Position numbers and translations under genes: made by a program
From: Siderastrea radians
Taxonomy: Eukaryota; Cnidaria; Anthozoa; Scleractinia; Rhizangiidae
Assembly (NCBI GenBank): GCA_964017195.1
Contig: OZ024898.1
Location: forward strand, 7,381,294-7,445,293
Direction: 5' to 3'
Length of the DNA stretch: 64,000 nucleotides
Shown: positions 12,801 through 24,800 of the stretch, one piece after another
How positions within the stretch are numbered: the first letter of the stretch is position 1
Layout: each line of letters opens with the position of its first letter
The notes under the pieces: generated by a model
Databases searched by the model: none
Seen by the model: the letters and a program-made list of their open reading frames with translations, nothing else
What the model was told of the DNA's origin: nothing

Positions 12801-15800
12801 TATTTATTAGGAGTGATTACATAAGTCTTTGAACATTTTTAACATTTCGTCATCTTTAGAGCTTATAATAAAATACCGGTAAGGGCTGGTATGCTTGAGA
12901 TGAGGGACGAATCATTGTTCATCATCATCGTAAGATTTATTTAGAAGTTACAGCATCCCATTTATTGCAAGTGCTCTTCCAGAGAGCCATGTTGCAATTG
13001 CATAGTCAAACAGTTAGTGGTGTTTAATCCAGCAAATCCCAGGTGTGGCTTTAAAGGGAACAGTGGTCATGTTGGCATTGTTGGATTTATTTAGTCCCAT
13101 TCCTGTCTACATATTTGCTTGTTCAATTGCAGATCTCCTAGGATTTGTCACTTTCAATACTGCTTTCTGTGCTTGAGCTGTCCAGTTTACAAATATTTCC
13201 TCATGATACTTTATGTGCGTGTTTTTTTGAGTTAGAAATATCGTTTGTATTTATTTATTATTTACTGTTAATATTGTTAGAAATATCATTGTAGACGAGT
13301 GTCCAATACTAACACACTTGTGTTATTAATAACTGATTGGGCTAATGATAAGGTATGATATCAACAACAATTTACTTTTGGAAAAAGTTATGTGTGTAAT
13401 CTTGGCTGTTAGAATTTAGTAAAATAAGAGCCTGTAAAGAATGGGCAAATAAAGCATTTGAACAGTGGATAGATACAGTCCTCTTTGTTTGTTCAACCAG
13501 TGCTGGGGATAATATTCCTTTATAGGTTTTAAGAAATTTCCTCCTTGAGTACTTCAATGAATTGAGTTATTTGGGTGAAGTTTGGAACTGTTTAAAAATG
13601 GAAATCAATGGGAAATGGGGGGTTCAAGAAGAAAAGGAGAAAAAATGACTATTTTAATGAAGTTCTTTAATGAGAATTTAAAATTAACATTGAGTAAAGG
13701 AATAACAAAATAACATGCTATCAACCTAGGGTGCTCTTATGTTGAGATCACATTTTTGTTGGTGTTTGAAAAATAAAAGGAAGCATGATCAAACCAAGTG
13801 CCATACATACATGTATATCTGTTAGAGGCAACATTATCCCTGCTAAGAAGGACAATTTATTTTTCCAGTGGCCATTTTTCCATTTTATTTTTCCAGTGGC
13901 CATTTTATTTTTCCAGTGGACAGGGAGGTGAGAATAATGACAAGTCATGAAGTTATAACCTGATAATATCAATGAGTGCAAGGTCAAATTCCATGCCTGT
14001 TTGGCAAAAAATGCTAACCTGAAAAAAGTATGTTGTGAATTATGAAAAATTAGAAAACATTTTGTTGCAAATTCCAGGTCCCTTACATTCTTCACACCAT
14101 CAATCCCCTACCCCTTGGTATTTAGACACTAAAAGGGGCATGGGTTATGGTAACTTACACAGGAAATCCCTTCCACAATTAGAATAGTAATTCACTAGCC
14201 CTGGCAGTTGGACGCTCACGATGTCTAGTTCTCAACTCCACCTTCAAGCAACAACACAGAAGCAGTCTACCATTCAAAAGATTACAGCAAATATGTTACA
14301 GTCCCTTTTTGGGATTAGCAAGCTTGGAAGCATGGTTTACTCCTAAGCAATTGGCTGCCTTATCGTGTTATGATCACTAAAACTTCACTGACAAGTTACC
14401 AATAATTTTTGAAAATGTAATCCTGGCTAGCTGTCCTGATACCAAGGAGAATCAGGCTTGTAAACCCAAATTAGGCCCTGCCTTGAAAATCCTAGCAAGC
14501 TCATGAACACAGCTCAGTTCTGTCCCATTGCCCACATCACTATCATATATTTAAGATTCAGGTTTATATTACCCCAGTTAAGTCATGCCTTGAAATGCCA
14601 GTAGTTAGCTGCATGAGTCCCCGTAAGCAGAAACACTCTCATGGTGTGGAAGGACTAAAAACACCCTCTAAATTCATTCAATTCACTTCTACAAGTGTGA
14701 ACTTGGAACAGTCTCAACCATTCTGAGTAACTTAATAATTAAAGCAACGTTGTAGAATCACGTACATGTAGCCGTCCAATGTGTATAAAGCTATTTATCC
14801 CTGCGATGGAAATCCTCAAATTACCTAAATTGCCTATGCAAGCAACTTGTTCTCCGCACTTGAAATTATTTATTAATATCAGCAGCTATAGCAACAGCAT
14901 CTGTAAATTTAGCTTCTACAAATTTATCAAAGAATGGAATGCCCTAAGCAGCAGCTGACTCATTTAAGTTATTTTATATAATTTTATTTGATTTACACCG
15001 GTTTTTCATTTTTATTACATTCCTTAATTGCACAGCAAATTCGCAGCGATAGGACAATTTTGCGAATGAATCTAACATGTATAAATAAAACAATACATAC
15101 ATAAGACATACAAGTGCCTTACAAGTTTTCAATGACCATATGCATGGAAACACAAATAATTAGTGCGCGATTATGCTTTATTTATGACAAAAATCGGAGC
15201 AAGTACATTACCATTAAGTATTTCACAGTCCACTACGCCACATTATATCCAGCGACTGCCATTCCAAAACTCTAAAGTATCGTGCACATTGACGATTGGT
15301 AAGGTTCTTACGTAGATCACCAGCCGATCGCGATAGAGGAACTTTTAACCCGAATAATCTACGAATCTTGGGTTTGGTACTTCAGATCTTCCTCATACGG
15401 AACAGCTGCAGATTTGTAAATTGTCAAACAGAAAAACTGTTCAGCTTTCACATCACAGAGACCTAGAAATAGCAATGTTTGGGTTGCAGGAAGAACCCAC
15501 AAAGATCCGCCATCTTTGCTTTTGGAAGACGTAAACCAATCAGAACACATGTAAGAATGGCGCCAATCAGCGACCGTTTTAGGTCGCTATGTGCCAGGGT
15601 CTTCTCCCGAGCCGCCGCCATATTGAAAAGCGAGAAGACCCTGGGGACGAGGTTGCACTTCAATTGACATGTTTACTGAATGACAGCCGCGTCCACAACA
15701 AACTATTCTGACTTCGGTCGTATTAAACACGAGAGATTTGAGGAAAGCTTTAATTAAACCGTAAGGCTGAGAATAATTCTGTTCGAATTTATGTCACAGT

Positions 15801-18800
15801 TTGAAAACTTGTCAGCCTCGAAATATTTTTGCTGATCAAGAAACTGCGATTTGTCGACTGTCAACATGTTGTTACAGTCCAGTGATTTCCAATTAGCGAG
15901 TCACGGAAAGCTCGCATAGAAATCTTGGTCTTCGAGATATTTATTTTGTTTTGTCCCTCTTTTTGTCCCTGTCATTCAGAAGTATTTTCGTGTTGAGACT
16001 CTTTCGTCCTCAACATTCTCGGCTTTCATTCAACAAAACGCATTTGTGTCGAGTTTGTTTCGTATTTAAACTTCTCGGCCGTCATGCGGTAAATTATATT
16101 TTGTACTGAGACCGTTTCGGCTTCAAAATTACCGGCCGCCAGTCGGCAAATAATTGTTTCTCTTGCCGTTTGCTTGTCTCGCCGTTGACCAAGATAAATG
16201 TCATTTCGCCATAAAAATAAGCGTTAAAGTGCTCATTCGCGTAGCCCTTCGCATCAATTCCCGCTGAATCCAAAAGTAAAATGTTTTGGTCCGAAAGCAA
16301 CCGCAACCCAGATTCTTTTGTTCCAGTTAGTAAATTAGCGCTTTGCCATGGCCGGTTGGCAAACAGACAAAAGAATCTTTACCACACAGAAAATAAAGCA
16401 AGGCCTTCGACTGGCGTTGTGTGAGATTGCTTATTCCATGAGTATTCACTCTTCCCAGTGCACTTTTCACGGCTTTATCGAAGACATCTTTCGAAAGAGA
16501 AACGTCCGCTGCTGTGAACTTCGCAAGCGCACTGAATGTACCGTGGGCGCGTATTTAGTCAGCAATTTCTAACAAGGCACATGCGTACTGAGCAAAAACG
16601 GCAAAAACAGGTTTCAAACCGGACTGACTCATCCGTTTCGATGAGCGGCAAATCAAAGAAAGTCGCGGCGGCTGGCAGAGGTCCCTTCCTCTTCCCGACT
16701 TATCTAGGAAGATCGAAGGGCCTCTGCTCGCAGGGTAGCATGTGCAGTGCTTGCACTGTACATAAACCCATTTGCTTCCCGATTTATCGTGGCCGACAAA
16801 TCGGGCCGACAAATCGCAGCGTGTAAATTAGCTTATAGATGTCTTTCCATGATCGATCAGAGCTTTGTTGTTTTCTGTTGTTACCCCTAAAAATCAACAG
16901 ACTAAGGCGGTCCTACTTTGAGAACTCTTCTTATTGGAACTTGGTTGTAACTGTGTGCTTGGCGAACTTTGGGCCACTGGCTGTGTCAGCAAATGGTGTA
17001 CTATAACATGTAGACATTCACCCCAGGGGGCACTGTCCAGTGTATTTATATGTCAGCAACAGAGTGACCTAGTTTACCTGTGGAATGTGACGTGTAAAAT
17101 ATACATGTCCCAATGTTAATTCTTCTTAAGTGCCTGCTGTGTCTTAATTTCCTACAATTACAGAATGAGTTACAATTACCGTTCACAGCGGTCAAACGCG
17201 AAAAGCCACATCACTTCCGGTCTTTCAGAGCCTTGAAGTTTGAATCCGTTCAGACTTTAACCAGCGCGAAGTTCGTATGAAAACGATACATAAATTGTCC
17301 CGATAAAGAAAATTTCGCACCGATAAAACTTGTGAATGCCAGTTACTTCATTCTGAACACATGCTCGAAGTAAAAAGCTTAAGTTTTCAGAAATGGCGTT
17401 AAGTTTTGCGGTTAAAGTGAAACTTTCGACATTTGTCTGTATTTTCCTTGTAAAATTATGGCGGAAACTGCGCACGCGTTGTGCGTTTGACCGCTGTGAA
17501 CAATTACCCTGGATGCATCCACTATGACAATTTTCTTTTGTAATTCATTATCTAGGAAATCCTGAACACCTTGAAGTGTGTGGCGTCAGTTCTTCATATT
17601 GGAAACATTGCGTTTGATACAACAAATCCACAAACCAATTTAGCTGTTGTCAGAGACCCTCAGCCTGTCCGCTGTGGTAAGATATTACAGCATATGTTAC
17701 CAACGTGACAGTCGTGAAACCATGTCATAATAATTTATTTAAAAACGGATTATACAGGGCCTACATTGGATTGATTGAAAATTATCATGGAAATCAACCA
17801 ATTAAAAACAAAATTAAATGTTTTGTCACATGAAAGGTCGTATCAGAATTGGTAGCCTTGGCAAGTTTGGATGAAAAGATACATATAGTACAAGTTTTCT
17901 AAAGTGGAGAAAATCCCATCCATCTCTCTATTGCGAAAAGGTTGTCCCCTGTACAGTAACCATACAAATTGTTTTGAATTGTCTGATTTTTAGAAGCTAT
18001 TAATTCAACTTGTGTGCGACCGAGTACATGTAGATGACATGACGGGGTGCAGGGAGAAGGGAGGGGTGGTCCAAACTCCCCGCTTCCCATGCCCTTTAGC
18101 CCCGATTCCCACCTCTTTTTTGTTTGCTTCTTAGACTGCCTTTTTTTGATTGCATTTAATAACGTAATGTGGCGTAAATTTTTGCCTTTTTCTCCCGCTT
18201 TCCTACACTTTCCACCCCTTTTTCTCCTGGGTTTTCGCCCCCGTCCCCCCCCCCCCCCCAATCCTTCGTGGCACCAAGTCCAGAATCGACGCCTGGCCAT
18301 GAGGTAAGTACTTTTACCACTGTACCAACTCTGCAATTCTTATATTAAATGGAAGTCAATGTAGAATCTCCTTAAAATCAAAAACTTTTTGCTGACCCTT
18401 TGGAGCTTTTGGTAATGCGTCTCTTTGGCGCTTTTGTGAGATATATTTGCCTAAACTCTCATCATACTTTATTTTTTTCAGCCAGTTCTCTCCTTGGCGT
18501 ATCTGTGGATCAACTGGGAGCGGCCCTTATCTCGGGAACAGCTTACCGCAAAGGTAAGTGTACAACAATTAACCCGAGCTCGTACTCAAACCCCTACTCT
18601 TTTGAACTCGAATTCCGAACTCATGAATTCCTGGTCCCAGTTTTGTGACATTAAAGAGGAGGGTATAGTTGGGCCCAGAACACGTTTCATCGACTACAAA
18701 ACAGCCATTTCTTGTAAATTCTAGTTCGTCATCTTTTAGACATGGTCGTTACAAAACCACATTTCGCTACAAGGTAAAAAATTCAATTCTCTCTTCGCGA

Positions 18801-21800
18801 GTGATGAGCGGTTTTCGAATGTAATATGCATATGCTTTGGTTTAACTTTACTTTGCTTTGGAATTGGTTAAAAAATCTGGCGCCACTTTCTCGACCAGTT
18901 AGAAGAAAACCCAAATCAAATCGTGACTTGGTCGGCCGCTTTTTTCGCGCTTGGCATCGGTTATTTGCTGCGAGTTCTGATTGGCTCGTGGGTATTTTCT
19001 GTTTGTTGTGACTGGGTGGAGTAATTACATTAGTTTTGGTTTTACGACACTCAGTTGAAAATCGCTCTAATATTTAATGGAAAATGACGGCCCATGGGTA
19101 CTAATAGCAAATCACATTACACATGGAAGAGAACAGCCATTTCACGTTTCAGACCAAAATAAAGCAAATCATAGAACACTCTATGCCCTTTTCGTGGATT
19201 AAACGTCAATTGTATCTGTTTTGCTTGTGAATTTATAGTAACCTTTTTTGTTTCAAAGGTGTGAGAGTTTCAGCTCAAAAGACTGTCGACTCTGCAGCTG
19301 AAGGGCGCGACAACTTGGCAAGAACTTTGTACAGTCGCTTGTTCAGTTGGCTTGTGCTGAAGGTCAACAGCTGCTTGAAAGAAAAAAGTGAAGATTCCAG
19401 CAGGTAAGGCCATCTTGGTCGCCACAGCGTATTTCCTTTTCGTAAAAGGTCGTTGCCATTTTTGACGATAGATGCCATCATTGGTAACCGAACCTTTAGT
19501 CATGATAGATGTAATATATGCTCTGGATTAAGTTATAATAAGGCAACAAATACATTTTAAAATAGTCTCAGAAAAAAACGAAGTTTAAGCCCAAGTTGAA
19601 TTTACGTTAAAAGTTCTGGAAAGGGCTAGGGTCACCTATTATAGATCTATCAGTTATGAAAGCTAGTTAATTATATTATATACTTTAATTTTTTGCGATT
19701 GTGGCGGATTGGCGTGGTAGTGTAGTGGTAAGGGAGAGGGATTTCATATGAAAGGACCGGGTTCGATTCTGGATTGTGAGTGTCTTTCTTTTTAGTAGAA
19801 AAAATTTCAATTGCCGTTCAAAAATTTTCTAAGTGTCTTAAAAATGGCAACGACCGTACACGAAAGGGAAATTTGCATCGCCACTTTACGCTCATATTCA
19901 ACATGGTTTCGTGGAATGATTGTCAAATGTCCTTCCTAATTAGGTAACTTGGAAACTTGACACTCGTTTGTTTTCTAATATTACCATAATCTCTATTCAG
20001 GCAGCGATTTGGTCCAGCAGTAGGTTTACTTGATGTCTTTGGTTTTGAAAGATTCGAAATTAATGGCCTTGAGCAATTAAGCATCAACACCGCAAACGAG
20101 CAACTGGCTCATTTCTACAACCAACGTGTGTTCGCTTGGGAACAGGTATTTGTTTTTTACTTTTAATTGCTATAGGCGAATCTTTGTTTACAGTTTTTTT
20201 CCTCATTAGGATATATGGTTATCGTTTTCTATTCAAGTCACAAAAATGTCATTTCTGAATATTAAAAGGATATAGCACAATTACCTTTCCCCGAAAATGT
20301 TAGTCCGAAAGACCAAAATATGTTCTTTGAAATATGCGATGTTAAAAACTCGAAATTTTACAAAGAATGTATGGGCTCATTGACACTTTTGCCACCCAGG
20401 AATTTTGCATTTTCTGTTGGCTGTTATTGCCTTAAGTATTACATGCAAAGAGCTAACTACTGCACAGGTTACTATAAGTTTAACAAGGTATTTCAGTTAT
20501 TGAAGTCAATTTTTTTAGCAAGATGCCTTTTCTATAAACTTTTTATGCTAGTGACGCAAAATGAAAACAATGGTGTCAGCAAAGATTCGCCTATACATCT
20601 ATAAGCGTCTATGTGCACAGTTCGAAGTTCCAGGAGATCGTATATTATTTCGGGATCAGTTCCCGTTTGTTCAAAACTGCATTAAGCGAAAGCGGGTAAG
20701 CTTCAATTTTGATTTCGTGAAGATGACAAATGACCATTTTTACACTTTATCTTTGTGTCATATTTTGACTGACTAGTTTCAAATTTGCACTTAATATGGT
20801 ATCATGCAAAGTGCGGGTGTATTAGCTTCTCAGGCTGTAAAGTGGTGGATTGTACGGTTTTGAGATATTTGTCTGAGAAAAGTGTAAAAAGCCCCGAGAT
20901 GACCTGCGATGGACTAGCATCCCACATTCCATCCAGGATAGTAACACTCCTTGTCACTTTATGCTGGGTATCCTGTGATGGACTAGCATCCCATCCAGGG
21001 GGAGTAGTAATACTCTTGGTCACTTCATGCTGGGTATCCAGTGATGGACTAGCATCCAATCCAGTGGGGAGTAGAAATAATCTTGGTCACTTTATGCTGG
21101 GTATCCTCTGAAGGACTAGCACCCTACATTCCATCCAGGGATAGTAGTAATTCTCTAAGTTACTTCATGCCATAGATACCCTATTAATGTAATTTATGTT
21201 TAACTTATCATTTGTAGACGGAACTTGAAACTGAAGGACTCCGAAGTAGTAAGATACCCTACTACGATAACACAAAAACTGTGGAGCTTCTGCTAAATGT
21301 AAGTAGTAAACCCAGAGAGAGAACTGATAACTATTACAGTTAACTCTCACCTTGCGGACACCTTGCTATTACGGACACCCCGTTTATTACGGACATGAGC
21401 TGAAGTCCTGGGGAATAAAGACTTCAGTCAACTCTCTCTATAACGGACACCATCGAGACGAAAATTTGGTGTCCGTAACAGAGAGCTTCGTAATAGCGGG
21501 AGTTATTTTCAGCAATTCTTAATACCCAGGACTTCAGTTCCACTCATGTCCGTAATTGCGAGGTGTCCAAAAAGCGAGAGTTAACTGTATTCATCCGTTC
21601 TTTCGTTTGTCAGTCCATCCATCAGGTCCATTTTGTTAGTCTTTATTTTTTCCAGTATAGTGAGACAGTTTTCAGTTTCAATTGTCTTCTTCCTTTGCAG
21701 TAATTACTTTATGCTAGGACTACAATACAAAAGCCTTAAACAGCCTTGAAATGTATGGTGTTCGACAATTAATTCAGTTTAACAACAATGTTGAAGTTAA

Positions 21801-24800
21801 TGTCCGGCCCGTGCAACAACGTTGAGCATAAGCCTGTTATTACTTCCATATTTCTATTTAAACAATAGAGTCCTTCTGTCTCAGGGCCTATGTGTGATAG
21901 GTTCCCTCGGAAATTTGATGTTCAAACTTCATATAAGCCCTCGAACCACGTTCTCGGGTTAATATTTCTTGTGAACATCAAATTTCCTAGGGCAACGTAT
22001 CACAAGAGTGCCTTCGATTGAAAAACTCTGCTGTTTAAATAGAAACATGGAAGTAATAACAGGCTTGTATGCAACGTTGTTGCATGTGCCGGACAATTAA
22101 TTTACATTGTTGTTCCCTCCTGAGAACAGAAGACATTTTGAGTGATTCTTGATAAAACGTTTGATGGCAGGGAGAGTTCGTTTAACACCATCCAACATCA
22201 CTGAACATCATTCAACGCGCTGGCCAAACGTGTTCAACGTCATTCAACAGGGCGACCAAACGTGTTCAACACCATTCAACAGGGTGCCCAAACGCGTTCA
22301 ACATCTTTCAACAGGGTAACCAAACACGTTCAACATCATTCAACAGGGTGGGCAAACGCGTTCAACATTATGAATGCCACATTGGCCAACAGTGTTGAAT
22401 GGAAATGTTAAACCCGTTTGACAAGTCTGTTTGATTTCGTTTGCTTCTTTTGTCAGCCACCTCAAGGACTCCTATCACTATTGGACGAAGAGAGCAGAAA
22501 TGTGCAGGCTACTGATGCAGCCTTCGTAAAGAAATGTGATTCGCTTCATCGGAAACATCCTGACTACGACAGGCCTAAATTGTCTTATCCTGCCTTTACC
22601 ATTCATCATTATGCTGGCCCAGTAAGTCATTCCTTAGCGAGAAATATATGGCTGTTTCAGTAAATGATGCTGGATCTAAGCTTCAATGCTATGGGATAAT
22701 ACTTGAAGGGAATTGGGCTTTTTATGAAACTGTTTTACTTTAGCAATGCTTTCTTTGAAGACAAAAGAAAACGCGAAGGTAATCATTTATCACGTTGCAA
22801 TATGTTATTTCATTTCATCCTACCGCACTGACACTTACTTCATCGCTAATTATTTCTTCTGTTACGTTTGTAGCATGCCTAGTTGCCTTCGTTACTGTCA
22901 GTTAAGTTTTAAAAAAGACGAAAAACTGCAAAGCGTAGACAGATTTATAACTACCCATATCGCATTCAGGTCTAATCGCGTAAGCTTGAGGCTTTAAACT
23001 CGACAACGTTAATTGGATGGTTTACAATGGAACTCTGTTAATCCGCTACCAGGGGCGGGGTGGGGGGGGGGGGGGAGAGTGAGGGGCATAAAAGTGTGGT
23101 CTTAACGTCACAGTGGTCGGATTCGGGTTTTTTTTTAGATGAGAACCTGGCTAAATAAAAGTTTGGTTGAGCCACACAACAAGGTGGTGATACTAGTGGG
23201 ATGGTCCTTAGGTGCGTTTCTACTGAAGTTGTCACTGAGTAAACTTGAGGTCCAGATGAATGATTATTGTCTGAAGTCTTGATTTTGTTCACGTGTGAAC
23301 CATGACAAACGCATGGAACACGTGCATTTGAAGAAAGAGGATATTGGGGGCCATGTTTCCACATCTGGACCAAACAGGCTGTAGTCCATAAACTTTGAAT
23401 TATTTTTCGAACTTTTAAGAAGCCAGCTGAGCGTCGGATTTTCAGTTGAATAAAAAAACCAAAAACACTGGGGCAAACAATGGGTTCGTATAATTCAATT
23501 TACGTAGGGAAATAACTAGATTGCATGATTCACCTGGCCAACAATATCCTTGGGCCCCCAAGGAGATTTGTCGAAGTTTGTTAGAGAAATGGAGAAGTTT
23601 AAATTTCACAATTTTTGCAAATAAATGCATGGTATGTGGGAGGCGTTTATCTGCACACTATACCACGTACATCCCAGGTCAGACATCTGTAGCTTGGCAA
23701 CTGTTAGTTTAAATTGTGTATTTCCTTTGCAGGAATAACAAAACTGACATTATCCACTTGTAGGTTACATACGTGACGTTAGGATTTCTGAGCAGCAATC
23801 GAGATATGTTGAGTGGCTGTCTCCTGGACTGCTTGCAAGGTAAAGCATTTTCAGTAAGGGTTAGGTTCTCTGCCAAGCAATAGTTTATTTAGAGTCGAAC
23901 AATTATTGAGGTTGAGCTGCTGGCTGTGCGACTGGCATGTATAGCCAACAACTACTACGTTTATTTATTTCTCAAATTTAGCCCTGTCGCCAGCATACAG
24001 TCATAGGAAAATTCGTCCAGTCCTCTCTGCCTTTCCATTTGTACTTCATTACATGATCTGGTTAGTTCTGTTTGCTTAGAAGAAATGTGACAGTAGAGAT
24101 GAAATGCTAGAGGTGCATTTGGCATCCCAAAGGGCATCACGGTGCGCTATGAGGCCAAACGACGTGACCTTAGAGAACTTGGGAATTTCCCAGAAACCTT
24201 GAAAGACTTGACAATATATAGGCCGTTTTGCATGTGTGCCCCGACCAGGGAAATTTCTTCAGGTGTCCATGTACACATCGGGGGGGGGGGGGGTGGGGGT
24301 TCAATTTTTGGATCAGCAGAGCAGGCTTTTCATTAAGTGTCGAAACTTGGTACAAGTGGTGAAAGGTGTTACGTACATTAGCAGCCCCAATAGCGTGATC
24401 ACAGAAGTCTTTGTCTTGACCGTTGTTGTTCCTGGAGAGCTTCCAAAAGGCTCAGCCCCTTTCTGTCTTTTTTTTCCGAAACGTGGTCTAATCAGAGGCG
24501 GATCCAGGGGCTGGGCCGGGATGCACACCCTACCTCCCACCCCCTTTTGACCGGTCGTTTCTTTTAATTTTCTTTTTCCCTTATTAATTATTTTAAAATT
24601 TACTGGGAAAATGTACCGCCAAAGTTCATACCCCCCTTCCCCTCAGGCCCAGAGACGTTTGCTTTCCCCCTAGTACCTACAACCCCCTTTCCCCCTTTTA
24701 GAAGATCGTGGTTCTGCCCTGCTTTAGATAAATAGATGTGCATGTAAGACCTGATGGGACGAAGGAAAAGGCTGCGTCCCTGATGACCTATGACCTTTCC

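Larger units (their letters stand above)
10689..16737. mobile_element. 6-kb MULE-like element with 9-bp TSD, host to two further insertions
   Basis: Termini TACCCTGCGAGCAGAGGCC and its inverse are flanked by GCATGTGCA at 10680-10688 and 16738-16746. The terminal repeats run about 80 bp. The left one is cut by the element at 10765, while the right one shows the empty site GGCGGCTGGCAG. No transposase or other recognisable gene is seen in its own sequence (11,817-11,868 and 15,665-16,737). Confidence 0.8.
10364..16832. mobile_element. Outermost inverted-repeat element of the intron 7 nest
   Basis: GCTAATTCACACGCTGCG at the left and CGCAGCGTGTAAATTAGC at the right are inverse partners, each followed inward by CGATTTGTCGG-type repeats. 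Without the inserts it would be about 410 bp. No clear target duplication was found. It is split at 10688 by the element below. Confidence 0.6.

Noticed and set aside
13748..14095. Minus-strand 115-codon frame inside the 3.8-kb element, considered as a transposase piece.
   Set aside because: Repeated [10 protein letters not shown] phrases come from a short tandem repeat of CCAGTGGCCATTTT. No DDE-type or zinc motif is seen.
17899..18336. Minus-strand 145-codon frame with [17 protein letters not shown].
   Set aside because: It arises from a poly-C tract and a pyrimidine-rich intron stretch. No conserved motif is present.
19709..19783. Functional tRNA gene.
   Set aside because: A and B boxes are present, but the acceptor stem does not pair convincingly and similar SINE heads occur elsewhere in the window.
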